A DNA stretch of 64,000 nt, taken from the NCBI GenBank assembly GCA_014529385.2, contig CM043965.1, positions 61,083,433-61,147,432 of the forward strand, written 5' to 3'. How positions within the stretch are numbered: the first letter of the stretch is position 1; each line of letters starts with the position of its first letter. Shown here piece after piece: positions 21,041 through 33,647 of this stretch. Source of the stretch: Adiantum capillus-veneris. Lineage: Eukaryota; Streptophyta; Polypodiopsida; Polypodiales; Pteridaceae. The notes under the pieces were generated by a model. The model ran no database searches, had not been told where the DNA came from, and was given only the letters and a program-made list of their open reading frames with translations. A program made the translations under genes and the position numbers.

Positions 21041-21589
21041 ATTCCATTTTGGCAACCACGGTGGCTTGAGATGAAGTGCTCTTGATAGAGGATCACTCTC
21101 CCAATTGGTTTTGGGATAGTTGCTTGCAGTCATGCCACCCAAAAGAGTTGCATGTGGTAGAAGGCCATCAACCAGATTCACAAAGGATCCATAATGTGTC
21201 AACTCCGTACAAGAGGAGTCACAGTGCGGCTTTGACACTAACACAGAGGCTAGTAACAAGATTGATCAAAACTTGGATCAGCATGAGGACTTCCATGACT
21301 CGACATGGTCTAGGCATCGGTGATTAGAGAAGGCGGAGAGGTGTTCTCGATCCACTAAATTTGAGAAGAAGTCTTAGGGAAAAACCAAAAAGTACAGTCA
21401 TGAGAGTAAAGGTAGCTGAGATAGACGCCAATCAGGACATCAAAAGACTGAAAGCAAACGAGATCCAAGTATGGTTTACTGAAATGTATGATACTGAATA
21501 GTGGGAATCAGGCACTGATCAATATAGTAGGAAGTCTAGAGAGCATAGCTCAAATTCAAAATACAAGATCAAACACCATGGAAGATCCA

Positions 21590-22640
21590 TTGATTTAAAA
21601 TTTTCATTTCTAGAATTCAAAGGGGGCAAGAAAGACAACCCAAATGTTCACATTCAAGCTTTTGAGCAGTATGCTAGCTCAGGAACATTATGGAAGATAA
21701 TGGGGAGACTATTTTGCTCAAAAATTGAAGAACTTAGCTCGAAAATGGTACTACCATTATCCATCTTGCCAGTTCCAAACATACAATAAGCTGGTCAAAG
21801 CATTCCGGGTTGAATATTTAGATAACAGAGGAGATGAAGATATTTTGTGTGAACTAGACAAAATCAAACAAGGAAAATTGTAAGTTTGTAATTATGTGGA
21901 GAAGATTAAAGAGTTAACCAAATAGCTACACAAACCATCATCCGAAAAGATAATGAGGGCTTGGTTCCTTAGCTAGTTCATAAGTAAAAAAATAACGGAA
22001 CAGGAGGTTCTGGCCCCCGATAATGAAATACAAGTATCTGGTACAATGAGCTTTGAAATTGGAACTACAAGCAAAAAAAGGGGAAGGGACACAAAAGCAG
22101 AGGGAATTCCAGTGACATTGAGACAACCACTAAAGAGTCAGAGAGTACCTCTAGTTCCAGTTCATCGAAGAACTTCTTGGATGATAAAGCTAAGAGTAAA
22201 AAGAAGGGGTCCTCGATGAAGACATTGGACAAAATATCCAGATGGATTGTTGAGATGGAAAAAATCAGATCTTCAGTGTGAGCAAATAGAAACCTAGTAT
22301 TCACATTGCAGATCTAGAGATCATTGATCAAATGAGTGTTCTCAATGCACATATTATAAATCATACGGGCATGCATGGAACAATTGTGGGATAAGGATTC
22401 ATTACTTCAAGAAAGGAAAGGATTTTTCTATGATAGCATCGACGAATCCAAAACCAATTAAGATTGAGGGGGAAGTGGCTCCAAAGAAAACGAGATTAGC
22501 ATGAAGGCGAGGGGGTAGAGGCAAGTAATAAGGGGGTGTTGGCTGAGATAGAGGAAGAGTTGACTCTATCAAAAGGAGTCTAAATTTCTATACTTGCAAT
22601 AAATATGGCCATTTTTCAGCTCAATGCTTGGATGTTGCCA
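21590..22640 (+). pseudogene. Gag of gypsy D with two damaged zinc knuckles
   Basis: At 21599-21700 a segment 'FLEFKGGKKDNPNVHIQAFE' fits the start of the retrotransposon gag domain. Two knuckle-like motifs follow. One near 22345-22390 reads CSQC-x6-GH-x4-C, with altered spacing. The other near 22585-22625 reads FYTCNKYGHFSAQC, where Phe replaces the first Cys. Many stops separate these parts. Recognisable only as a remnant. Confidence 0.7.
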
Positions 22641-22815
22641 AACCAAAAGGGCTGAATGGAAAACACCCAAACCAATGTCAGCAAGGGTAGTGACTAGAAG
22701 CAAGGATGTAGTCATTGAGTAAATTCTAGAAGAACCTAAGACAAAGCAGACTTCTAAGGAAAACAAGTGGAAGAAATAGTGAGCCAAATGGAAGGCCAAG
22801 GGTAAGGAGAAAGTA

Positions 22816-23142
22816 GTGGATCAATGGCACAAACAATGTGAGGTGACAACTAAAATTACAAAAAATCACGGCAAAGAATATACCAAAAAAGCCAAAATGT
22901 TCAAATGCTATGAAGATTCAAAAACTACAGCCTCAGGTTCAGAAGCTCAACTAGAGGAACAACTCAAGGAGTTAAGTGAGGAAGAAGCAATGGATGAATT
23001 GAATGAATCAATGATTGTTGTGGTCAAGAGCATGGTCAAAGAGGCAAGACGAGTCAAATCAGATTTGACTGAGGGTAGAGGTACTGAGTTGATGGGAGAT
23101 CCATTAGAAAGACCATTACAACATACACCAGTCACCAGATAG
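22816..23142 (+). other. Charged 108-codon frame between gag and protease of gypsy D
   Basis: A Lys/Glu-rich open stretch without known motif. Its place between the zinc knuckles and the protease suggests the gag-pol linker of gypsy D rather than a separate gene. Confidence 0.4.
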
Positions 23143-23429
23143 ATGAAGTCAACCCAATGGATTTAAAAAAAATCCAAATAAAGGAAAGATTGTCCAGTTT
23201 GCATTGTAGCTATGGTAATGAACATGATGAGATATATGTGAAGTTTTGTGAAAGAATCCAAAAGTTGATAGTAGAGATAGATGACATCAGACACACATAA
23301 ACAAAATCTCCAAAGTTCATTAGACAAAAGAAAAAGGTAGAAGCTGAAGCACAAGCAGTGGACCTCGGAGCCATACAAGATGATGAAGTTCCAATTACTC
23401 AAGTCAATTATAAACTCAAAAAATCAGTG

Positions 23430-23705
23430 GAAACCATTATTAGAAGTAATACTGGATGGGGGAGCTAGAGCTAATATCCTTGAAGAGAATCTACGATAAA
23501 AATTGGGATTCATGATTTAAAACTAGCACCATTCAAGGTAAAAATGGCTGATCATAGGATAGTCCAGGCCACAGAGCTAGTTGAGAATATGCAAATTAGG
23601 GTTGGTAAAGAAAAATTTACAACCATCTTCCTAGTTTTGGATGTCCAAGGTGCATATGGAATGCTTCTAGGTAGCCCATGGCTCCAAACTTCCAAACAGT
23701 GACAA
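23430..23705 (+). pseudogene. Protease of gypsy D, broken
   Basis: Translation across one frame break gives 'PLLEVILDGGARANILEENL' and then 'MADHRIVQATELVENMQI' and 'GMLLGSPWLQT'. This is the retropepsin pattern with D-G-G instead of D-S/T-G, which is common in some plant gypsy lineages. It cannot be translated as one piece. Confidence 0.75.
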
Positions 23706-24179
23706 TCTTTGGACATATGAATCTATATCAAGACAGACAATACAAGGAGCTGGAAAAAGGCTCTAAGTCTTGAGGAGCTTTGTATGAAATACGGCACCAA
23801 GAAAATTGAATGGATGTTAGCTTCAATGAATAGCTTTCCTCTTACAAATATAGATTTAATTGCCATGGTTATGGACAAAGAATAAGCTGAACAGTAGAAG
23901 AAGCAGTATCCAGTTCATAGAATCACACACAGGGGAAATAACAATTCAGCTAGATGGGCATGCACAAGAAAAGCTAGATCAAGAAAAGTTTGAATTTAGA
24001 CCAATAGTAGAGCCGAGTCAAGAGAATTCAAATCAGACGTCTAGAAGAACAAGATGGAGCCTAGATTGGAAGAGCTAGGCAATCCGTTTAATCAACACGC
24101 AGGAAGTATTAGAAAGTAGAATCACTGGCCAAACAAAAAGAAAGGGATCCCAATTGGTGTTCCCAAATGATAAGGAGGT

Positions 24180-24920
24180 GGAAGAATGGAATCTCGCCAC
24201 ATATGAGAACCCTAAGATGGTCAAGGTCCACAAACATCTAAAGCCTAAGATTAAGGAAAAGGCCATATCTTTCTTTGAAAAATACAAAGATTTATTTGCA
24301 TAGGAACACACCAACCTGAAAGGCTCAATGCTACCGCTAAAGCTCAATGCTAGACTAGTCAAATTGTTGAGATACATGATGAATCCCAATGATGCTAATT
24401 AAAAAGTTCAAGGAAGAGATTTACAATCTCTTGAAGGTAGTGTTCATTATTACTAAGGTTGTGAGCAGTGATTGGATCTTCCCAATTTTAGTGGTTCCTA
24501 AGAAAAATGGGAAGTTAAGGGTACATGTAGACTCTAGGAAGCTAAATGCTCAAATTATCAAAGATCCCTTTCCACTCCCATTTATTGATATATGGCTAGA
24601 CGAGATAACCAACCACACGATATATAGCTTTATGGATGGTTATAGTGGCTACAATCAATTGAAGATCGCACCAAAACCACGTTCATCACTAAATGGGGAG
24701 CATTTATAATTCAAATTTTGTAATGCTCCAGCCACGTTTCAATAGTGTATGATGGAAAAATATCATTAAATTCTTGTACAAGTTGTTGGTAATATTTATG
24801 GATGATTTCACTATCTTTTCTAGTGAGAAAATGCATCTACTTTCCTTGGAAATGGTTTTTGAGAGATTCCAAGGAAAGAGGATCCGATTGAACCGTTTTA
24901 AATAAATTTTCATGGTATGG
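24180..24920 (+). pseudogene. Reverse transcriptase of gypsy D, broken
   Basis: The block at 24389-24709 contains 'PILVVPKKNGKLRVHVDSRK', 'FPLPFIDIWLDEI' and 'YSFMDGYSGYNQLKIA'. After frame changes come 'CNAPATFQ' and the catalytic box F-M-D-D at 24795-24806. The active-site aspartates survive. Confidence 0.85.
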
Positions 24921-24965
24921 AAAGGCAGACTTTTGGGACGTGTTGTCTCTTAGAACAACATTGAG

Positions 24966-25560
24966 ATGTCCAATGATAAGATTAATTGTGCTCAACAAGC
25001 TTGGGCACCAACAAATGCATTTGAACCGAGTTCTTTCCTAGGACATGCTAATTTTTATCGATTATTTATCCACATGTTTGCAGCTAAGGCACTTTCGGTA
25101 CATGAATTAACCAAGAAAGTAAGGAAGCTGACTTGGACCCAAAAGTGTGAACAAAGTTTCAATGGTTAAAGGAGGCGATCAACAGGATGCAAGTATTTTT
25201 CCAACCAGATTGGGATATAATTTTCCATGTGCATGTGGATGCATCGAGAATGGTGATGGGAGCTATACTAGCCGAGCCTGATGGAAAGATGGACTATCTA
25301 GTTTGCTTCAATAGTTGCCGATTGAATTTAGCTAAACAAGGATGCTCCAGAACAGAGGGATAAGCACTAGAAGTGGTTTTTAGTGCCACAAAGTTTAGAC
25401 ACTACTTGTTGGGAAAATTATTTCACTTCTATGTCGATCATTAGACGCTTCTCTTTCTGATCAACAAAGTGATCATTCAAGGCAGATGGATGATGTTTCT
25501 AATGGAACTTGAATTTCATAACTTTCATAAGCCAGTAAAAACACGTGTGGTGTGGATTTT
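24966..25560 (+). pseudogene. RT connection and RNase H of gypsy D, broken
   Basis: 'SSFLGHANFYRLFIHMFA' (24966-25169) is the connection region. 'FHVHVDASRMVMGAILAEPDG' near 25225 is the first RNase H motif, and 'FSATKFRHYLLGK' near 25385 and a damaged D-H-Q-like motif follow. Confidence 0.75.
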
Positions 25561-25739
25561 TTGTTAAGAAATATAGAGGGATTCTCCGATACATCATTGA
25601 GAGATGAACCAGTAGATGTCGAGCTATTTCAGACTGCAGCACGATTGAAGGACCAGATCTTCAATGGTAGGACGTGTATGAATTACTTCAGTTTGGAATT
25701 TTCCAAAATATTGGTCCCAAGCAAACAAAGAGTTTGAAG

Positions 25740-27000
25740 TTCACCACCACTGAAGGTGCTCTGTACAGATTAGGTATTGATGTGGGTTACTTTGCAAATG
25801 TGTGCCTATGCAAGGGAGAATGCAGGTTATCATAGAGGCTCATATTGGGGATGCAAGTGGCCACTTCTCCATTGATATTACTTACAAGAAAACCTAGCAA
25901 GTGGGACTCTAGTGGCAAACCTTGATGGAAGATGACATACCATTTTGCAAAGCCTTTGATATTTGTCTATGAATGGGAAGACTGATAGCAGCTGACACGA
26001 CACCTCTGACTCTAGTAAAACCACTGGGAGTGTTCAGGATGTGGGGATTATAATTCTTGGGTCCATTTAAGACGATCACTCCTAGGAAGAATAGGTATAT
26101 CATAATGGCTACGTGCTATGTGAGCAAGTGGGTTGAAGCCAAAGCACTAGTTAGAAACACTGCAAATTAACGGTAGTATTTTTGTAAGAGAATATCATTT
26201 GAAGATATGGATGTCCCATCAAGATAGTCTCATATCAAGGTACACACTTTATGAATGAATATATTCAATTAAGCATCACAACTCCATGCCATACTATCCC
26301 AAGTGCAATGGACAACCAGAAAGCAACAACAAAACCATAATAGAGTTTTGACAAAGATAGTCCAGAAAGAGCCACATAAGTGGGATGCAAAGCTTTAGAC
26401 ATCGTTATGGGCTTATAAAGCTTCCTACAAGGTTACCTCAGGCATGGCACACTTCAGAATGGTCTATGGCATATAGGCAGTGTTTCTCATGGAGTTTGCA
26501 ATCCCAAGTCTCACGCTAGTGGTGGAACATGGTATGGACTTCAACACAAATCTCAACAAATACTTAGATGAATTATTTCATCTCAATGAGATTAGGCAAT
26601 GTGATATGCTGGAAGAAGAAGTAGTTCAGCAATGTAGAAAGCACTGGCATGACAACAAGATTGAGGTCAGGGAGTTTAAACAAGGGGACTTAGTGTTGCT
26701 ATATTGGTCTAAGCTAGGCCCAAAAGAAATCAAATCCAAAAATAGCTTAGTCAAAACCTTATGAGATTGATTGGGTCTTTTCAAATGGCACAGTACAACT
26801 AAAGGATCTATCAGGGTTACTATTGCCAAGAGCCTATAATGGCACTAAGATCAAACTATATTACCCTAGAATAGATGCAGCTTCAATAGCATCAATTCCA
26901 GAGATTAATGCAAACTCTGATGAAGAACCTCTAAACTTGTTTCATATTGTCAAATATCAACCATTGGAAATTTTGAAAATATTTCAAAATTCAAAGAAAG
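25740..27000 (+). pseudogene. Integrase and C-terminal region of gypsy D, broken
   Basis: Core motifs in fragments: 'PFKTITPRKNRYIIMATCYVSKWVEAKAL' split by stops near 26060-26150, 'YPKCNGQPE' near 26290, and a downstream 'GTEAV-like, FLMEFAIPSL' segment at 26480-26560. The tail at 26640-26760 reads 'REFKQGDLVLLYWSKLGPK', the usual post-integrase fold. No chromodomain is seen. Confidence 0.75.
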
Positions 27001-27013
27001 GAAATGTAGATGG

Positions 27014-27470
27014 TGGGAACAATCCCTAGGCTAGAGTTATGAGACTGGCGGCTGAATTCATAATTAGCAAGCTAGTTACTGTAGTAACTGCATAGTGGAT
27101 AGTGAGCCATGGGCAGCCAGCCCAAAACTCACTGTGGCACCTATAAGTAGGGGCCATTACTTCATTTTATGGGGAATACTTTGAATAGTGTTTTGGAGCT
27201 GTCTTGAGAGACTTTGATATTATTGTATTGTGCTCTTGTACTTTTTTTCTTATAAGCTTAGAGCAATCATTTGGATCACATTTTACTCTACTCTAGTTTA
27301 TTGATTTTGAATATATTTAGTTCCAGTCTAGATGTCATTTCTAATTCACTTACTATTCCAGTTCCATCCCAGTGTTAGCATATTTGTCTGATCTATGGTC
27401 TAAGTTTTTCTATCTGAACTGAGAACTAACTCTTAACCCAACATTGGAATAGCTAGCTGAAGCGACCAGC
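27014..27470 (+). repeat. 3' LTR of gypsy D
   Basis: Partner of 20584-21040. Preceded by a purine-rich 'aaagaaaggaaatgtagatgg' type stretch. Right end approximate. Confidence 0.8.
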
Positions 27471-27629
27471 TCATTCTAGGCTATGTGGTTGAAGGTTGAG
27501 GATATCTCCCACACTAAAAGATGTGGAGGGCTCTATAATGTAGTTTGATCTGAGATTGAACTTTTTTTCCCTGTCCTTAATGAATTATTGTCTTGTTCTG
27601 AACTAAAATTGCCACCCTCTGCTTGTTTG

Positions 27630-27634
<5 letters not shown>

Positions 27635-27676
<42 letters not shown>
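27635..27676. repeat. (GA)n microsatellite
   Basis: About 21 GA units in an otherwise non-coding stretch (27471-28120) with no other recognisable feature. Confidence 0.95.
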
Positions 27677-27680
<4 letters not shown>

Positions 27681-28122
27681 TTGATCTTGAATCAACCATG
27701 TCATCTTGACTGCAACAATGCTTATTGAACACTCATGTAGAAGGAGAGAAAAAATTAGCGATTCCTTTCTTGTTGTGAGTGAGATAGCCAAAAGCATTTC
27801 ATTCTTCGATTTTCTCTATGTTTTCAAGGTGTTGTTTTGTTTTCCGCTTTTGACTTTATTTTGTACCATTTTGTTTGTTTTTGTTTCATGTTTCAATTTA
27901 GTACTTAGGAGTAGGATAAGTAGAAACTACCACCATCAAATTTGGGCTAAAAGATTGAAGGCAAAATGCCATATATTGGAGGAAATGAGCATAACTCATA
28001 AATTGTGAAATTTGATGGTAGAGACCTCAAAAGTGATACAAACTCAAAAAAAATTGTGGGTTAAGGGCATCAACAGACTCTCTAGAAGCAATCTAGAAAG
28101 TTTGGTCAGATTCTGTGGAGGA

Positions 28123-29891
28123 ACATGGATCACAATCCATGTACCCCAAAGCCATTTTGGCAGAAAACTCATCAGTGAGACAGTGAGCATTAGTGGGATA
28201 TTGCTCTTATCAAGTTCGCTTGAAAGAAAAATTCAGAAATCACATCAGAATTGGCTGTTAGGGCAAAACAGCAAAACAGGCATTGTAGACCCAAAATTTG
28301 GGAATTTTCATCTTTTTGGGATCCAAGTTCAAAAAGGGTGAGATTTGGCTTCTATAGGGAATAGAGAACCACCATAATAAAATTCATGAAAAAATGATGT
28401 CAAACCTTTTGACATTTGGGGATGATATTTGACAAGTACACCCCTGATAACTAGTGGAACAACTTTGTCAAATAAGACCATAGCAAAAATATTGAAAAAA
28501 ATTGGTCAAAATGGCCAAATACAAAAACTAGTCAAAAACCGCAGAGTAGACATAAAAACTTAATTTTGACTGGGAAAATGTTGTCCAAATTCAAGAATAA
28601 GTGGTGAGTAGGCTACTTATACTACCAGTAATTAGCATGCCAAATTTGTTGTTCAGATCTGATGGTACATGGATCGCGATCTATGTACCTCATCAAGATT
28701 TTTGGATGAGATTTGAGCAGTAGGTAGCTCAGACATAGACAAACACTTTTCCCAAAAGAACCATATGCAAAAAGTTGCAAAAAGTGGTCAAAAGAGCCAA
28801 AAACAGCTCATTGTCAAAACTGCTAGAGTTGACTGAGAAGTCAGTTTTGTTTGGGCAAAACTGATCCACGTCCAAAAATAGTTTGTGGAGCAAGCCACAA
28901 ATATAACAAGCTATCATCACACCAAAGATCAAGTCCAAAAGTGGTGGAACATGGATCACAATCCATGTACCCGAGAGGAATTTTTGGGATAGAAACTTTT
29001 CCAACCTATAGCAGAGACCATTGTGAACAAAAGTCCCCAAAGAAGCATTGTCAAAAAAGCTCAAAAAGTGGGTGAAAAGAGCCAAAAATAGTGCAAAGAG
29101 GAAAGCCCTAAAATAGACCTAGGGATTGACTTCTGTCTGTCCTAAACAAGTCCAACTCACACAAAAACCATATAGCAGGGATCAAGAGACCAAGGACAAG
29201 CTGTGTGCCAAGTTTCATCACCATCTGACAGATAGGTACATGGATCGCGATCCATGTTTCTCTATCAGAGACTAATACCAAATTTGCACCATAGCTAGAG
29301 CTCATCACAAGAGTCTAGTGGTCTTTTCAAAACTGAATTTGGATATAAAAAACTAGACCAAAAGCCCAAAACTACCAAGTACTTTGGGCTGCAAACATGG
29401 ATCGTGGTCCATGTACCCATAGTAACAGCTTGACCTAGAACTTTCCAGATCAATAGAGCATACACAGGGAAAGATATCCCCAAGTCCAATTTTGGAAAGA
29501 AAACCAACAAATTTGGGTCAGAAGGGAGCAAAACAGGTGATAGACATAAAACCGCACTGTAGACCTAGTGTTGGCCATTTGACTTGTCAAAACAAGTCCA
29601 AATCCAAAAAGATTTGAGATTTATCTTGTGGACATAGAGTGCAACAAGCTGTCAAAAGTCCATATGTGGTTGAACATGGATCGTGATCCATGTACCTCAA
29701 CCTTAGAATTTAATGAAAATTTGTACAGAGCTTGCACATGACCTTGTCTACATACTGTCAAAATTTGGGGAAGTTTGGAAAAAACAATTGACAAAGGAGC
29801 ATGGATTGCAATCCATGTACCTCAGTATAGTGGGGATATCTGACTTGATGAGCTTATAAACATACTTGAGTACATGGATTGCAATCCATGT
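28123..29891. repeat. Array of eight dispersed 20-bp palindromes
   Basis: Perfect or near-perfect copies of ACATGGATYRYRATCCATGT at 28123, 28667, 28949, 29238, 29395, 29674, 29799 and 29872 (each 20 bp; the last full copies have GC instead of CG at the centre). Four consecutive spacings are 282, 289, 157 and 279 bp. Flanking text is also repeated in degenerate form ('gccaaaaacag', 'aaaactg.tccaa', 'tgtagac'). The last two copies lie in a 73-bp tandem duplication. Confidence 0.93.
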
Positions 29892-30396
29892 ACCTCAGCA
29901 TAGTGGGGATATCTGACTTGATGAGCTTATGAACATACTTGAGTACATCCCAAATCTCAAGTTTGAGCTAAAAATACCTTCAGGAGACCAAGATACAATG
30001 TAAAGTTCTTGTGTTCTGGTCTTGAAACTGTTTAGAGTGCTGTTTCAAGTGCAGTTCACTAAAATTGCTCTAACTTTTGATAGACAACTCCAAATTGACT
30101 CAAGTGTAGCCAGGAAGAAAGCTTGCCTGCAATAGGAATTTTAGAGTACCCAGAACTAGTTTTGGTTTTAAAGCTGAATTTTCCCAAGGTTTCCTAAATC
30201 AAGACTTTTAGGGTACCCAAAACTAGTTTCAAAAACCAAGAGTCACAAATTCGTGACTTTTGAGAGACCTGATCAAGGGCAAAAAGGGATAAGTTGCATT
30301 AAGCCAAAGTGAGATTTTCAAGGACTATCTGGAGAGTTTTGAGTGAGCCTCAAAAATGACAAATCACCCGCCACCAAGGTTCTCTACTCCACTCAA

Positions 30397-32110
30397 ATGC
30401 CTTCAACAGTGGGATTTGAAGAATACATAGAGGAGAGGCCTCCTCTGATCAACAAACCGAACGTGAGATTCATTAGAACCAATGAAGCCACATGAGTTCT
30501 TATGGATTACACTTATGAGGGCTTATATAGATTCACAAACGGGGATCCATATATCTTTTACAAGTGTGTAGAGCACTATGCTGGAGAGTTGACTACCCAT
30601 AAGAATCTCTATGCCTTCTCACATACAGATGCCCATGGAGTACAAGTTTTGATGGTATATAAGTATTGACATGAGTATATACTTGTTAATCCAATTAACC
30701 TAGAGAGATATACGTACAAAAGTACTCCGATCTCTACTTATTTTCAGTCAGAAACAATGCCAGAGCGCATATCAAAGAGGATTCCATCGGGATTTTCTCC
30801 AAAACAAAAGGAGACCACGAATTGATTAGATTGGTGACTGAACCACAACGATTTAGACCATATCAAGTGGCTCAATATGTCAAAACAAAGTACAGCGGGT
30901 CAGGGGATCCATATGCTCATGTCTCACTCTTCAAACAAGTTTTGCGAGCTGAACAGATTGCGGATTTTCATACTCAGTATGAGGGATTTGGATTGACATT
31001 AGAAGGAACGACTTTGACGTGGTTCCAACCAGTAAACAAAGATGATTCTCCAAACATAACACAACTCTTACAAGAATTCACAGAAGAGTTCTCAAAAAGG
31101 GGAATCAAACACAACACAGTGTCCCAAATCTACACTGTCAACCAAAAAAGGACGAAAAAGTCAAGGAAGCTCTACTTTGCTTCAAACAATATGTAGACAA
31201 ATGTCCTATGAGAGAGCTACCATAAGATGAGAGATTATCAGTTCCCTTCATAGAGGGCTTGAGTAATGAAACTCTCAAAAAGGACCTACATTTGAAAGGA
31301 TGCGCAACATTTGAGCAAGTCACTAGAGAATCTCTATATCTAGTTGATAATTACAAGGTCTACAGAGAGGTGACTAAAGATACAGACAACGTGACTAGTA
31401 GTGCCTCATCTCTGAAGAGCGAATCAACAACAAAGAGAGATGTTAAAACTCCTTGGGAACCAATCATTGAGCAAGTGGTCGAGGGGGTGATTAGAAGGAC
31501 AAACCAAGTCTAAAAACAAAACCTAAATGTGCGACAGTCTCAATTGGGGGATGTAATACTTGTGGAGGGGATCATCCTACTCCATGGTGTAGCACTCAAC
31601 CAAAGCTACACCAAATGCTAGGCCAAAAACCACCTCTTTTGAATGATGGTAGAGTAGTAGTAAACTAAACTCATTCAGTACATCTTCCACAACTCACAAG
31701 AAACCAATACTCCATGGATGCAAATACGCTCATGTTCATAGTCAATCAAGAGTTTGGTTCAAAGGCCATCTTCACCAGGCAAGAACAACGATTGGTTGTA
31801 TCACCAGCTATGAAACAAGAAGGTCCATGCTATGAATGTGGAGGTGACTATTGGGCACGAGGTTGTCCAAACAAGGGTCCACAAATAGAATAAATTGGGT
31901 TTTGTGACAGATGTGGGAGAGACCATCTACTCCAAAACTATGTTAAGAATCCAAACTACAAAGGGAAAGAAACAATGAATGGTGTAGGCGTAATGTCTAT
32001 TTCAAAAGGATCTGAGGTAGAACCCACAATTCCTTTAAAGGTGATGACTCGAGCTCAAGCTCAAGAAGCTGCCCAAAAAAACTAGCCAAGGAAGCCACAT
32101 TGTCTGTTCA
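30397..32110 (+). pseudogene. Gag of element E, with three zinc knuckles, broken
   Basis: The chosen start at 30397 opens 'MPSTVGFEEYIEERPP'. Stops occur from about 30494. The stretch at 30822-31196 carries the gag core ('KYSGSGDPYAHVSLFKQVL', 'TLEGTTLTWFQPV', 'FTEEFSKRG'). Three knuckles in one frame have a three-residue spacing before His: CNTCGGDHPTPWC (31552-31590, complete), a second at 31828-31866 with Tyr for His, and a third at 31903-31941 with Tyr for the last Cys. Particle protein of the element. Not translatable as a whole. Confidence 0.75.
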
Positions 32111-32132
32111 AACAAAAATCTAAAACATATCG

Positions 32133-32770
32133 ATGAGAACAGGAAGAAAATCATTAAAAGTCAAACAAGACAAAATGAAAGCAAAGAGGTTGAAGGAGAA
32201 AAAAACTTTGGAAATTGAACTGAATCAAACAAAAGAACAGCTTAGGCGAGAGCAAGAAAGCAAGAAAAACGCAGAGGGACCTAAAGAGTCAAAGACTAAC
32301 TCGAGAGGTTCAGTCTTAGTCGACAAAGTCTTTGAACCTTTAGATGCAATTTTGAAGGCCTATGAAGCTAGGCCAAAACCAAATCAAACCCAAGAGCATA
32401 GATGACTGATGTATCCTCATCCAGGGTATGAAAAAGAGAGGCTACAAATGTGAAAGGAGCTCATCCAAGCGGTCCAAGCTCTTATGGAACCACATGTTCC
32501 AAATGCTCCCAAAAAGGAGGTGCTAATCCGTAGAAAATCCCAGGAAATGGAGAGCCATGATATTGTAAACAGAGACCAGGAAGAGCCAAGAGTTAAGGCA
32601 CCTTTAGATATAAGGGAAGTAGCCAATACCGCAGATGGGGTGGGCTCACAAGCAGTGATGCATATTACGGAGGTAGAAGAACCGTGGCCACAATACTTAT
32701 GGGAATCGATCGGAAACCAAAAAGATGGTAGTGCTACTTTATAGTCAACACCTATCCCTGATATAAACAT
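32133..32770 (+). pseudogene. Charged linker after gag of element E
   Basis: Lys/Glu-rich frames ('KSLKVKQDKMKAKRLKEKKTLEIELNQ' type, written here only by its first residues KSLKVKQDKM) with heptad-like spacing suggest a coiled coil of about 60 residues. A second stretch follows at 32484-32744 after a frame change. No catalytic motif. Confidence 0.45.
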
Positions 32771-33214
32771 GGATCACAAATTTTTTCAAGGGATATACGA
32801 TCTCTATATGGGGGCACCAGGTCTGTAGCATCTGAAGAGAGAAAACCACGCTCTCTAAAGGCTTTGCCATCTTTCATAGGAGAACTCAAAAAAAAATGGA
32901 GGTTAGAGTGGTACCTTCTCGATGGAAAGACACACCAAAAATGATGGATACCAAGAGCTTGCACGAATTGATGTCTTCTTCTATACAATGCACACTTTAT
33001 CTCTTAGAGCTAGTAAAAGTTAGACCGCATCTATGGGGCCAAAAGGGAAAACATCTAAAAAATATGGGGTTGAAAATCCCTTCACATGACCAACTTGCAT
33101 ATATAAACATGGGTGACACCTTGCCTGAGAAACCACAAGCAAAACCGGTACCAGTGAATAAGGTGCATGATTATTGCGAAGGCGATGGAGGAAACACCAC
33201 TTGACCACTTGAGT

Positions 33215-33530
33215 ACACAGGAGTAAAGGCGATTGAGATATTAGATAGTGGGACAGGAATTTCCATTGCAGCCAAGACTATGTGGGAAAAATGGGGAAAG
33301 GCTGCTCTTAGGAAAACTCGATTGAAATTGCAATTAGCGGATGGATACATGGAGAGATCGATAAGAATTTTAGAAAAAATCATTGTATCCTCGTGTGGCA
33401 TTGAGTATGAGCACACCTTTGCCATAATGAATTTTGACAAGAGTAGCAGCTTTGATATCATATTGGGCAAACCATTTATGGGTCAGCTCAAAATGGTAAA
33501 GGCTGGGGCTATGACTATATCTACTTGAGA
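33215..33530 (+). pseudogene. First retropepsin domain of element E
   Basis: Reads 'AIEILDSGTGISIAAKTMWE', with the catalytic D-S-G at 33244-33252, then 'LQLADGYMERSIRILEK', 'EYEHTFAIMNF' and the closing 'FDIILGKPFMGQL' of the second half. The active-site triplet is intact over about 95 codons. It ends at a stop at 33526 because of a frame slip. Confidence 0.75.
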
Positions 33531-33647
33531 CACAAAGAGGTCACAACAAAAATCAGTGTCAAGGATCATAGTTATAAGGATGTAGAGTGAACCTCGAGGG
33601 AAGAATTACACTCCACAATTGACCAGGAAAACAAGGTACCTGCTTGG

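Larger units (their letters stand above)
20584..27470 (+). mobile_element. Gypsy D: old Ty3/gypsy element of a third family
   Basis: Two direct repeats of about 450 bp begin TGGGAACAATCCC at 20584 and 27014 and flank gag, protease, RT, RNase H and integrase in order. All frames are broken by many stops and indels, and the LTRs have diverged visibly, so this is an ancient insertion. The exact LTR ends and target duplication could not be fixed. Confidence 0.88.

Noticed and set aside
27706-28008. 100-codon hydrophobic frame as a membrane protein
   Set aside because: Phe/Leu/Val-rich because of a T-rich stretch; no start context, family similarity or neighbouring coding frame.
28123-29891. CRISPR array
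   Set aside because: Repeats are palindromic, spacings vary from 73 to 544 bp, and the context is a plant retroelement.
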